Shown here piece by piece: positions 16,243-24,140 of a DNA stretch of 54,044 nt; position 1 is the stretch's first letter; every line of letters begins with the position of its first letter. Below the pieces are notes generated by a model. It searched no databases and was not told the origin of the DNA. It saw nothing but the letters and a program-made list of their open reading frames with translations. The translations under genes and the position numbers were made by a program. This DNA comes from Verrucomicrobiota bacterium (GTDB lineage Bacteria; Verrucomicrobiota; Verrucomicrobiia; CAIQCK01): positions 1 through 54,044 of the forward strand of contig JACRKA010000097.1 in NCBI GenBank assembly GCA_016219905.1. The letters are read 5' to 3'.

Positions 16243-17618
16243 AAACGAACCAAGAGAAACCAGAAGTCAGAAGCCGGAAGCCCGAAGGCAAGGGCGCCTC
16301 GCGGCTCCCGGCTCTTTTGCTCTGTCTCCTGGCTTCCGTCTTCTGCCTTCTTCCCGCCGGCTGCCAGAAGAACGAAGGCGAGGTCCTCGACGTGCGCACC
16401 AACCCGGCCGGCGCCACCATCGAAGTGGACGGCCAGCGCGCCGACGGCGTCTCGCCCATGCGCCTGCGCGTCCAGCCCGGCGAACACCTCGTCGTGGCCG
16501 CCAAAGGCCCGACGGAAACGCGCGCCAGCGTGACGGTCCGGGCCGGCGTCGTCACCCCCCTCGACCTCGCGTTGCGGCCGTTGCTCGGCCTGGTGCTCAT
16601 CGAATCGTTCCCGTCCGAGTCCGAGGTGCTGCTGGATGGCGCGTCCCGCGGCAAGACGCCGCTGTTGCTGACCGATCTGCCCGGTGGCGAACATCGTTTC
16701 ACCCTGAAGCGTGACGGCTATGAGACCAAGGATGCCGTGTTGGCCATCGCCGACCGCCAGCCGAAACTGCTCTCGCTGGAGTTGAAGTCGCTGCTCACCG
16801 CCATCAAGGTCACCTCCGTGCCCGACAAGGCCAAGGTTCACCTCGACGGCTCCTTCGTCGGCGAATCGCCGCAGAGCATCCAGAACGTCCTCGCCGGCAA
16901 ACACAAGGTCCGGCTCGAACTCGAGGGCTACGAACCGTTCGAGCAGGAGGTCGAGGTCAAGGGCAAGGAGGAATACGTCGTCAACGCCACGCTCCAGGAG
17001 AAATACGCCCGCATCCGGATCGAGACCGAGCCGAAGGGGGGCGAGATTTACCTGAACAATGAGTCGCGCGGCAAGGCGCCCATCGCCCTGGAGAAACTCC
17101 ACGACGGCGAATACACGATCAAGGTCGTCATGCCGAACTACCCCGAAACGGTTCGCAAGGTGACCCTCAAGAAAGGTGAAGACTTGCAGTTGGTCATCCC
17201 GCTCGAAAGGCGCGTGGGCGTGCTCCAGGTCATCACGATTCCCGCCGGAGTGGACGTCTTCGTGGACGGCGAGAAACGCGGCACCACCATCCCCCTGCCC
17301 AACGTCCAGTATTCCTCGCCGCTGTTCATCAGCGATGTCCTGGAAGGCTCGCGCATCGTGAAACTCGTCAAGCCCGGTTTCGCGGAGGTCAACACGCGGG
17401 TGGACATCCGGCAGGGCCAGACCACCACGTTCAGCAACGTCCAGTTGCGCCGGCTGTTCATCCCCGACACCGAGATCGCCACCCGCGACGGCCGCACCTT
17501 GCGCGGCATCGTCACCCGCGTGGACGCCGACGGCACCGTCCACTTCGAGACCGCGCCCGGCATCTTCGTGGACATCCCGGGCGACAACATCGCCTCCCGG
17601 AAACCGATCTCGAAATAG
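16239..17618 (+). CDS. PEGA-repeat lipoprotein
   Basis: 459 residues. A leader ends at LLPAGC (Cys42), a near-lipobox with Pro rather than Leu at -3. It is followed by about five PEGA-type beta repeats, each of the form V.s.P.ga.v.vDG...G.tP....l..G.H.v....GY; examples are TNPAGATIEVDGQRADGVSP and SVPDKAKVHLDGSFVGESPQ. PEGA repeats are common surface-layer and envelope modules. The last ~45 residues hold an Sm-like module (RDGRTLRGIVTRVDADG) shared with the 208-aa protein at 12786. The signal peptide lies almost wholly inside an inverted repeat (16262-16351), suggesting a repeat element was captured as coding sequence. The start overlaps the upstream stop by 4 bases. Confidence 0.82.
   Translation: MKTNQEKPEVRSRKPEGKGASRLPALLLCLLASVFCLLPAGCQKNEGEVLDVRTNPAGATIEVDGQRADGVSPMRLRVQPGEHLVVAAKGPTETRASVTVRAGVVTPLDLALRPLLGLVLIESFPSESEVLLDGASRGKTPLLLTDLPGGEHRFTLKRDGYETKDAVLAIADRQPKLLSLELKSLLTAIKVTSVPDKAKVHLDGSFVGESPQSIQNVLAGKHKVRLELEGYEPFEQEVEVKGKEEYVVNATLQEKYARIRIETEPKGGEIYLNNESRGKAPIALEKLHDGEYTIKVVMPNYPETVRKVTLKKGEDLQLVIPLERRVGVLQVITIPAGVDVFVDGEKRGTTIPLPNVQYSSPLFISDVLEGSRIVKLVKPGFAEVNTRVDIRQGQTTTFSNVQLRRLFIPDTEIATRDGRTLRGIVTRVDADGTVHFETAPGIFVDIPGDNIASRKPISK
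16262..16351. repeat. Inverted-repeat element embedded in the PEGA lipoprotein signal peptide
   Basis: Left arm 16262-16282 (AGAAGTCAGAAGCCGGAAGCC) pairs with right arm 16331-16351 with two mismatches over 21 bases, around a 48-base loop. The arms are built from a repeating 'agaag.c' unit and are AG-rich on one side and CT-rich on the other, unlike neighbouring coding DNA. They encode residues 8-38: the charged n-region (PEVRSRKPEG) comes from one arm and part of the hydrophobic core (LASVFCLL) from the other. Confidence 0.7.
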
Positions 17619-17636
17619 CCGCCCGCCGGCCCGCGA

Positions 17637-18407
17637 ATGAGCGTCCTCGACCAATTCCGACTCGACGGCCGCGTCGCCGTCATCACCGGCGGCTCCAAGG
17701 GCCTCGGCAAATCCATCGCCCAGGCTTTCGCCGAAGCCGGCGCCACCCTCGTGCTGGCCAGCCGCCACCGCGACGAGTGCCAGGCCGCGCTTGAGGACCT
17801 CCGCAAACTCACCGGCTGCGACGGCCTCGCCATCGCCTGCGACGTGACGAAGGAATCAAGCGTGCGCAAACTTTTCGACGCGGCGTTGAAGAAATTCGGC
17901 CGCGTGGACGTGCTGGTGAACAACGCCGGCACCAACATCCGCCATCCGATCGAGGAGTATCCGACCGCCGTGTTTCGCACCGTCCTCGACACCAACCTCA
18001 CCGGCGCGTGGCTTTGCTGCCGCGCCGTCGCGCCCCTCTTCAAGAAACAGCGGCGCGGCGCCTGCATCAACCTCGGCTCCGCGATGAGCCACGTCGGCCT
18101 GCCCGAGCGCAGCGCCTACTGCGCCGCCAAGGCCGGCATCCTCGGCCTCACGCGCGTCATGGCGCTGGAATGGGCGCCGTTCAACGCCCGCTGCAACGCC
18201 CTCTGCCCTGGCCCGTTCGCCACCGAGATCAACGCCCCGTTGCTGAAGAACCCGGCCAAGGCCCGCGTGGTCGTCGGCAGCACCGCGCTGAACCGTTGGG
18301 CCGAACTGCGCGAGATCCGCGGCGCGGCGCTTTTCCTGGCCTCCGACGCCTCCAGCTACGTCACCGGCGCGTCGCTCTCCGTGGACGGCGGCTGGACGGC
18401 CCGCTGA
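17637..18407 (+). CDS. Short-chain dehydrogenase/reductase
   Basis: 256 residues, classical SDR length. NAD(P) binding motif TGGSKGLGKSIA near residue 17, the NNAG motif (VLVNNAGTN), the catalytic Ser in NLGSAMSHVGL, and the YxxxK pair in SAYCAAKAG; it ends with the usual SVDGGW. It is closest in pattern to gluconate 5-dehydrogenase and 3-ketoacyl reductase types, but the substrate is not determined. It begins 18 bases after the PEGA gene and converges on the TPR-metallopeptidase gene, with a large inverted repeat between them. Confidence 0.9.
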   Translation: MSVLDQFRLDGRVAVITGGSKGLGKSIAQAFAEAGATLVLASRHRDECQAALEDLRKLTGCDGLAIACDVTKESSVRKLFDAALKKFGRVDVLVNNAGTNIRHPIEEYPTAVFRTVLDTNLTGAWLCCRAVAPLFKKQRRGACINLGSAMSHVGLPERSAYCAAKAGILGLTRVMALEWAPFNARCNALCPGPFATEINAPLLKNPAKARVVVGSTALNRWAELREIRGAALFLASDASSYVTGASLSVDGGWTAR

Positions 18408-18417
18408 CGCGGGAAGT

Positions 18418-18509
18418 CCGAAGGTCGAAGGCCGAAATCCGAAACATTGCCTCGGCGTTTCGAACTTCGAGTTTCGGATTTCTTTCGGATTTCGGCCTTC
18501 GGCCTTCGG
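18418..18509. repeat. Intergenic 27-bp inverted repeat (stem-loop element)
   Basis: Left arm 18418-18444 (starting CCGAAGGTCGAAGGCCGAAA) and right arm 18483-18509 are complementary over 27 bases except one position that would form a G:U pair in RNA. The loop is 38 bases and contains another copy of TTTCGGATTT. The element fills the gap between two convergent genes, so it may also end transcripts. Its base style (gaagg/ccttc runs) matches the element at 16262-16351. Confidence 0.75.
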
Positions 18510-18519
18510 ATTTCTGGCT

Positions 18520-19527
18520 TCACGCCAGCCCGCGCGCCTGTAAATCATCTTCACTCAGGCCGAGGTAATGGCCGATCTCGTGCAGCAGCGTCTTGCGGAT
18601 CTCGTCCTCCAGCTCCTCGCGGTCGGTGACGACCTTCTCGAGGTTCTTGCGGAACAGCAGGATCGCGGTCGGCACCGGCGACTGCTCATAGTGCGCGTTG
18701 CCGGTGAACAGGCCGAGCAGTTGCGGGCCAAGCGTCGGGTTCTCCATCACGAACGCGCGCGACGGGAAGTCGTCAATGATCACCGGCACGTCGCGGATCG
18801 CATCGCGGAAGTCCTCCGGCAGGTCGGCGAGCGTCTCCCGCGCGATGCGCTCCATGTCCTTCGGCGAGATGGCCGCCGGCAGCAGGAAGTCCTCCGGCGC
18901 CTGCTCGTGCGCCTTCTCGAACTCCCGCCGCGCCATCGCCTCGAGGCCGAGTTTCTCCAGCACCAGGCCGTAATCCCAATGGATGCCGGGATCCTCCGCG
19001 TCCACTTTCAGGCATTGCTCGTGGACCTTCTTCGCCTTCTCGAAATGGCCGCTCTCGTAAAAGACGTGCGCCTGCCAGCTCAACAGCTCGATGTCCTCGG
19101 GCGAGTCGCCCAGTGCCCGGTCGAGCAGCGTCAACGCCTTCGAGTCGTTGCCGAGGCGGAAGTGGGCCTTCGCGGCGAAGTAGCGCGCGTCGCGCAGGTC
19201 GGCCTTCTTCAGCCGTCGGCGCAGCAGGCCGTCGCAGATCGCCACGGCCTCCTGATGCCGTTCCAGGTGGTCGGTCAGCAGCGCGGCGCGGTTGATGGCG
19301 ATGTCCCCGCCTTCGGGGTCGAGTTTCTGCGCCGTGTTGAGCGCCCGCAGCGCCTCGGCGTAACGCTCCAGCCCCCACAGGCTCAGGCCCAGCCCCTGGT
19401 GCCCGTCGGGCGAATCCGGCTCGACTTCGATGTGCTTCTGGTATAGGGCCGCAGCTTCCTCAAACCGCCCGGCGTCATAGGACTCGTCCGCGCGGTCGAG
19501 ATAGCCTGGCTCGCGGGGCATGATCAT
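18520..19527 (-). CDS. TPR protein with C-terminal zincin-type metallopeptidase domain
   Basis: 335 residues. Residues ~5-225 are TPR-like helical repeats (ADESYDAGRFEEAAALYQKH, PDGHQGLGLSLWGLERYAEA, and more). The last ~110 residues match the small 'metallopeptidase family' domain (PF06262-type zincin): IDDFPSRAFVMENPTLGPQL..LGLFTG, ILLFRKNLEK, and the zinc motif HEIGHYLGLSEDD. Stand-alone versions of ~120 residues are common; the TPR fusion is less so. It has no signal peptide, so it is cytoplasmic. ATG at 19521 is an alternative start two codons in. Its stop lies at the edge of the intergenic inverted repeat. Confidence 0.82.
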   Translation of the reverse strand: MIMPREPGYLDRADESYDAGRFEEAAALYQKHIEVEPDSPDGHQGLGLSLWGLERYAEALRALNTAQKLDPEGGDIAINRAALLTDHLERHQEAVAICDGLLRRRLKKADLRDARYFAAKAHFRLGNDSKALTLLDRALGDSPEDIELLSWQAHVFYESGHFEKAKKVHEQCLKVDAEDPGIHWDYGLVLEKLGLEAMARREFEKAHEQAPEDFLLPAAISPKDMERIARETLADLPEDFRDAIRDVPVIIDDFPSRAFVMENPTLGPQLLGLFTGNAHYEQSPVPTAILLFRKNLEKVVTDREELEDEIRKTLLHEIGHYLGLSEDDLQARGLA

Positions 19528-19665
19528 ACGGCTTGTTCACTCCTGATGGGTTCCATAATGTGAAGCCAGCAAATCTAGGGCAAGCGTTCTGGGCGCGCAA
19601 GACGCGATGCGTGGCAGGTGAGGGCGCTTGCCGCAACCGCGCGCGGCGACTACACTGTTCCCATC

Positions 19666-20745
19666 ATGGGCAGCACATTCGGCCAACTGTTCCGCGTCAC
19701 GACCTGGGGCGAGAGCCACGGCGGCGCCGTCGGTGTCGTCGTGGACGGCTGCCCGCCGCGGTTGCGGCTGAGCGAGCCGGACATCCAGGAGGAGCTGGAC
19801 CGCCGCCGGCCCGGCCAGAGCCGGATCGTGACGCAGCGGCAGGAGGAGGACCATTGCGAGATCATGAGCGGCGTGTTTGAGGGCCGGACGCTCGGCACCC
19901 CGATCTGCATCCTGGTCTGGAACAAGGACGCGCGGCCGGAGGCGTATCTGGAGATCAAGAAGAAGTTCCGGCCGAGCCACGCGGATTTCACCTACGAGGC
20001 CAAATACGGCATCCGCGCGTGGGCCGGCGGTGGCCGGGCCAGCGCGCGCGAGACCATCGGCCGCGTCGCGGCGGGCGCGATCGCGAAGAAAATCCTGCGC
20101 GAGCGTTGCGGTGTCGAGATCGTGGCCTACGTGACGCAGGTGAAGGACCTCGTCGCGAAGGTCAACCCCGGCCGCGTCTCGGCGCGGCAGGTGGAGTCGA
20201 ACATCGTCCGCTGTCCCGACCGCGCGGCGGCGGCGAAGATGCTCCGGTTGATTGACCGCGCGCGGCGGGCGGGCGACAGCGTGGGCGGCGTGGTGGAGTG
20301 CGTGGCGCGCAACGTGCCGGTGGGCCTGGGCGACCCGGTGTTCGACAAGCTGGAGGCGGACCTCGCGAAGGCGTTGATGTCGCTGCCGGCCAGCAAGGGC
20401 TTCGAGATCGGCAGCGGCTTTGGCGGGACACGGATGTTTGGCAGCGAGCACAACGACATTTTTGTGATGCGCGGCGGCCGGGAGCGGACGCTGACCAACC
20501 GCAGCGGCGGCGTGCAGGGCGGTATCTCCAACGGCGAGCCGGTCGTGATGCGGGTGGCGTTCAAGCCGACGGCGACGATTCTGCTGCCGCAACGGACGGT
20601 GACCGTGGACGGCAAGCCCGCGGTGCTGAAAGGGCGGGGTCGCCATGATCCTTGCGTGCTGCCGCGGGCTGTGCCGGTGGTGGAGAACATGGTGGCGCTG
20701 GTGCTTTGCGACCACCTGCTGCGGCAGGCGGCGCAGTGCGGCTGA
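19666..20745 (+). CDS. aroC: Chorismate synthase
   Basis: 359 residues, full length. It catalyses the last shikimate-pathway step, 5-enolpyruvylshikimate-3-phosphate to chorismate, using reduced FMN without net redox change. Signatures: [34 protein letters not shown], the signature [45 protein letters not shown] and the C-terminal [15 protein letters not shown]. The start at 19666 gives the standard [19 protein letters not shown] opening; an upstream in-frame codon would add 16 unrelated residues. It stands alone, upstream of tRNA-Ala. Confidence 0.97.
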   Translation: MGSTFGQLFRVTTWGESHGGAVGVVVDGCPPRLRLSEPDIQEELDRRRPGQSRIVTQRQEEDHCEIMSGVFEGRTLGTPICILVWNKDARPEAYLEIKKKFRPSHADFTYEAKYGIRAWAGGGRASARETIGRVAAGAIAKKILRERCGVEIVAYVTQVKDLVAKVNPGRVSARQVESNIVRCPDRAAAAKMLRLIDRARRAGDSVGGVVECVARNVPVGLGDPVFDKLEADLAKALMSLPASKGFEIGSGFGGTRMFGSEHNDIFVMRGGRERTLTNRSGGVQGGISNGEPVVMRVAFKPTATILLPQRTVTVDGKPAVLKGRGRHDPCVLPRAVPVVENMVALVLCDHLLRQAAQCG

Positions 20746-20805
20746 CAGGGGCAAGAATTTGTTTGCAAAGCAGGGCGCGCTCCCTGAGAGTGCTGCGCCC
20801 CGGTT

Positions 20806-20881
20806 GGGGGTGTAGCTCAGTTGGGAGAGCGCCTCGTTCGCAACGAGGAGGTCAGGGGTTCAAATCCCCTCACCTCCACCA
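20806..20881 (+). tRNA. tRNA-Ala (anticodon CGC)
   Basis: A complete cloverleaf: acceptor GGGGGTG/CACCTCC including the G3:U70 wobble that identifies alanine tRNAs, D-arm AGCTCAGTTGGGAGAGC, anticodon stem CCTCG/CGAGG with loop TTCGCAA (anticodon at 20839-20841), and T-arm AGGGG-TTCAAAT-CCCCT. Discriminator A and an encoded CCA end follow. Confidence 0.96.
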
Positions 20882-20960
20882 ACCCGCCGGCAAACGGCGC
20901 AACCGCCGGCCAAGTTCGGTGTTTACTTCCGCACTGCTTCCCATAAACTGCTATCCCTTT

Positions 20961-21179
20961 ATGCCGAAGGAAGACGCTGTCCAACTTGAAGGCACGGTCA
21001 GAGAGCTGCTCGCCGGCACGATGTATCGTGTCGAGCTGGAGAACGGCCACGTCGTGCTCGCGCACATTTCCGGCAAGATGCGCCAGAACTTCATCCGCAT
21101 CTCCCTCGGCGACAAGGTCACGGTCGAAGTCTCGCCCTACGACCTCAGCAAAGGCCGCATCACCTTCCGGCACAAGTAG
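20961..21179 (+). CDS. infA: Translation initiation factor IF-1
   Basis: 72 residues, the standard size. IF-1 binds the 30S A site during initiation. It is a single S1/OB-fold domain with all family blocks: [60 protein letters not shown]. It lies 79 bases after tRNA-Ala and 58 bases before the desaturase. The usual ribosomal protein neighbours are absent. Confidence 0.96.
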   Translation: MPKEDAVQLEGTVRELLAGTMYRVELENGHVVLAHISGKMRQNFIRISLGDKVTVEVSPYDLSKGRITFRHK

Positions 21180-21237
21180 CGATTCCCTCCGAAGCAGTCA
21201 CCCGTCTCAACCACCGGCTTCAAGCCACCGAAACCCC

Positions 21238-22101
21238 ATGTTCAAAAATCATCCCTGGAATGTCTGGTTAATGGTCATGGTGCTGGGCGTCCAACTGCTG
21301 GGCGCACTGGCCGTGCTGCAAGACTTCCGATGGTGGTTTCTGCCGATCATGGTCGGCATGTATCTGTGGATGGGCTTCAGCACCACGTTCTACCTGCACC
21401 GCTTTCTCTGCCACCGCGGGTTCGAGACGCGCGGTTGGATCAAGTTCTTCTTCGCCCTCGGCTCGGCCGTCGGCCTTGCCGGCAATCCGTCCTCCTGGGT
21501 CGGCACCCACCGGTTCCACCACTTCAAGTCCGACACCGCCGAAGACCCGCACAGCCCGCTCGAAGGCCTGCCTTACGCGCATCTGTTCTGGGTTTTCAAA
21601 CGGCCGCGTGAGTTCGAGACCCATTCGCTTCGCTGGGCCGCCGACACGCGCCGCTACTGGTATGTCCGCTGGATGGAACGCACGTGGGTTTACCTGCTCC
21701 CACACCTCGGCTGCGCGGCCGTGCTCTGGGCCGCGCTCGGCGGTTACGGCCTGCTGTGGTGCCTCTACTTCCCCCTACTGTTCGTTTACAATTTCACCTG
21801 GGCCGTCAACTCCATCTGCCATTGGCCCACCGCCGGCTACCGGTCCCACGACACCAGCGACCGCAGCCGCAACGTCCTCTGGGTCGCGCTCGGATCGCTC
21901 GGTGAAGGTTTCCACAACAACCACCATGCCAACCCACGCTGCGCCGCCCACGGCCGCCGCTGGTTCGAAGTGGACCTGACCCGCTACCTCATCTGGACGC
22001 TGGAGAAACTCGGCCTCGTCTGGAACGTAGTGTGGGAAGCCACGCACGAAGCCGATCCCGCCCCCGAAGCCTCCGGCGCCCCGGCAGCCCCGGCCGCCTG
22101 A
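21238..22101 (+). CDS. Membrane fatty-acid (acyl-CoA/acyl-lipid delta-9 type) desaturase
   Basis: 287 residues with four or more membrane helices and the three histidine clusters of the di-iron desaturases: HRFLCH (near residue 53), HRFHHF (near 91) and HNNHH (near 225). The spacing and the FNNHH-like third box match the acyl-CoA delta-9 desaturase class that introduces the first double bond into saturated chains, with O2 and an electron donor. An Ala/Pro-rich tail ends the protein. Different in type from the second desaturase at 35753. The unsaturation it provides would adjust membrane fluidity. Confidence 0.9.
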   Translation: MFKNHPWNVWLMVMVLGVQLLGALAVLQDFRWWFLPIMVGMYLWMGFSTTFYLHRFLCHRGFETRGWIKFFFALGSAVGLAGNPSSWVGTHRFHHFKSDTAEDPHSPLEGLPYAHLFWVFKRPREFETHSLRWAADTRRYWYVRWMERTWVYLLPHLGCAAVLWAALGGYGLLWCLYFPLLFVYNFTWAVNSICHWPTAGYRSHDTSDRSRNVLWVALGSLGEGFHNNHHANPRCAAHGRRWFEVDLTRYLIWTLEKLGLVWNVVWEATHEADPAPEASGAPAAPAA

Positions 22102-22155
22102 TTGTTGTTGGCTATTGTCTATCGGCGGTCGGCTCTTTACAGTCCTGCCGAGGTC

Positions 22156-23052
22156 ATGCCAGCCAAGCGCAAACCCAACGTCGTTCGCGTCGGCCTGATC
22201 CAGACGGCCTGCTCGCACGACCCGGCGGCGAACTTGAAAAAGGCCGCGGCCCGCATCGCCGAGGCCGCGCGGCGCGGCGCGCGGATCATCTGCCTGCCGG
22301 AACTGTTCCGCTCACAATATTTTTGCCAGTCGGAGAACTACGCCCACTTCAAACTCGCCGAGCCGGTGCCCGGCCCGGCCACCGCCGCGCTTGCGCGGCT
22401 CGCAAAAAAACTCCGCGTCGTCCTCGTCGCCCCGTTGTTCGAGCGCCGCGCCCCGGGCGTCTATCACAACACCGCCGCCATCCTCGACGCCAACGGCAGG
22501 CTCCTCGGCAAGTTCCGCAAGATGCACGTCCCCGACGACCCGCTTTACTACGAGAAATTCTACTTCACCCCCGGCGACCTCGGCTTCCGCGCGTGGCCCA
22601 CGCGCCACGCCACGATCGGCGTGCTCATCTGCTGGGACCAGTGGTATCCCGAAGCCGCGCGGCTCACCGCCCTCCAAGGCGCGCAGATCCTCTTCTACCC
22701 CACTGCCATCGGCTGGCATCCGCGCGAGAAGGCAAAGCTTGGCGCGGCCCAGCACGACGCATGGGAAACCATCCAGCGCAGCCACGCCATCGCCAACGGC
22801 TGCTTCGTCGCCGCCGTCAACCGCGTCGGCCACGAAGCACCCGCCGGCGGCGACGGCATCGAGTTCTGGGGCCAGAGCTTCGTCGCCGGCCCCGATGGCC
22901 AGGTGATCGCGAAAGCCGGCGCGGCCAAAGAAGAAATCGTCATCGCCGACTGCGACCTCGGCCGGATGGACGGCACGCGCACCCACTGGCCGTTCCTGCG
23001 CGACCGGCGCGTGGACGCCTACGGCGACATCACGAAACGGATGGCCGATTGA
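22156..23052 (+). CDS. aguB: N-carbamoylputrescine amidase (nitrilase superfamily)
   Basis: 298 residues. The nitrilase catalytic triad is complete: Glu in CLPELFRS, Lys in KFRKMHVPDDP, Cys in LICWDQWYPEAAR. The flanking FYFTPGD and the sequence around ICWDQW are those of N-carbamoylputrescine amidases, which give putrescine, CO2 and ammonia. The neighbour 5 bases downstream is agmatine deiminase, which makes its substrate, so the assignment is supported by context as well. The start at 22156 is chosen over an in-frame codon at 22102, whose extra 18 residues look non-homologous. Confidence 0.95.
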   Translation: MPAKRKPNVVRVGLIQTACSHDPAANLKKAAARIAEAARRGARIICLPELFRSQYFCQSENYAHFKLAEPVPGPATAALARLAKKLRVVLVAPLFERRAPGVYHNTAAILDANGRLLGKFRKMHVPDDPLYYEKFYFTPGDLGFRAWPTRHATIGVLICWDQWYPEAARLTALQGAQILFYPTAIGWHPREKAKLGAAQHDAWETIQRSHAIANGCFVAAVNRVGHEAPAGGDGIEFWGQSFVAGPDGQVIAKAGAAKEEIVIADCDLGRMDGTRTHWPFLRDRRVDAYGDITKRMAD

Positions 23053-23057
23053 GGACG

Positions 23058-24119
23058 ATGAAGAGACGCCCGCCAACGCCTGCTGCACTCGGCTACCGCA
23101 TGCCCGCCGAGTGGGAGCCGCACGAGGCCACGTGGCTCACGTGGCCCCATCGCGGCGGCGTCAGCTTTCCCGGCAAGTTCGCGCCGATCCCCGCCTACTG
23201 GGTGAAGATGGCCGAACTGCTCAGCCCGCACGAACGCGTCCACATCGTCGTCCACGACGCCGCCCACGAGGCGGAAGTCCGCCGTCTCCTCGCGAAGTCC
23301 CGCCGCATCCGCCGCGACCGCGTCATGCTCCATCGTTTCGGCTGCGACGAATGCTGGGCGCGCGACCACGGCCCCGTCTTCGTGGTCCGGAAATCCAAGA
23401 TCGCCATCGTGGACTGGCTCTACAACGCCTGGGGCCGCAAATACCCCTCGTGGGACCTCGACGACGCCATCCCGCAGCACGTCGCGCGGCTGCTCGGCGT
23501 GCCGCTGTTCTCGCCCGGCATGGTGCTCGAAGGCGGCTCGATTGACGTCAACGGCCGCGGCACGCTGCTCACCACGCGCTCCGTCCTGCTCAACAAGAAC
23601 CGCAACCCGCGCCTCACCCAACGCCAGATCGAGCAGCGCCTCCGCGACCACCTTGGCGTCACGCGCATCCTCTGGCTCGGCGACGGCATCGTGGGCGACG
23701 ACACCGACGGCCACGTGGACGACATCGCCCGGTTCGTCGGCCCGCGCACCGTTGTCGCCTGCGTCGAAGACGACCCCGCCGACCCGAACTACAAGCCGCT
23801 CCAAGAAAACCTGAAGCTGTTGCGCACCGCACGCGAGCAGGACGGCCGGCCGTTGCGCGTCCTCGCACTGCCGATGCCCGGCGTCATCACGGGGCGCGGC
23901 CAGCGGCTGCCCGCCAGCTACGCGAACTTCTACATCGCCAACCGCGTCGTCCTCGTGCCGGTCTTCTCGCACCCAAACGACCGCCGCGCGCTGGCCATCC
24001 TCCGGCGATGTTTCCCCTCGCGCCGCGTCGTCGGCATCGAATGCACCGACCTCGTCTGGGGCCTCGGTGCGCTCCACTGCGTCACCCAGCAACAGCCGTC
24101 GAATCGTCGTGCGCGATGA
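23058..24119 (+). CDS. aguA: Agmatine deiminase
   Basis: 353 residues of the peptidyl-arginine-deiminase-like (PPAD) family. It hydrolyses agmatine to N-carbamoylputrescine and ammonia. Hallmarks: MPAEWEPHEATWLTWP at the N-terminus, the substrate loop CDECWARDHGPVFV, LEGGSIDVNGRGTLLTT, GDDTDGHVDDIARF, and the nucleophilic Cys in GALHCVTQQQP at the C-terminus. Together with aguB it converts agmatine, the product of arginine decarboxylation, into putrescine. No arginine decarboxylase is in the window. Convergent with the PQQ-propeller gene, with 21 bases between the stops. Confidence 0.96.
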   Translation: MKRRPPTPAALGYRMPAEWEPHEATWLTWPHRGGVSFPGKFAPIPAYWVKMAELLSPHERVHIVVHDAAHEAEVRRLLAKSRRIRRDRVMLHRFGCDECWARDHGPVFVVRKSKIAIVDWLYNAWGRKYPSWDLDDAIPQHVARLLGVPLFSPGMVLEGGSIDVNGRGTLLTTRSVLLNKNRNPRLTQRQIEQRLRDHLGVTRILWLGDGIVGDDTDGHVDDIARFVGPRTVVACVEDDPADPNYKPLQENLKLLRTAREQDGRPLRVLALPMPGVITGRGQRLPASYANFYIANRVVLVPVFSHPNDRRALAILRRCFPSRRVVGIECTDLVWGLGALHCVTQQQPSNRRAR

Positions 24120-24140
24120 TTGCGAATCGGACGCCGGCGG

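Noticed and set aside
20742..20800. Possible promoter before tRNA-Ala (CTGACA and nearby AT-rich bases)
   Set aside because: No -10 hexamer at an acceptable distance was found.
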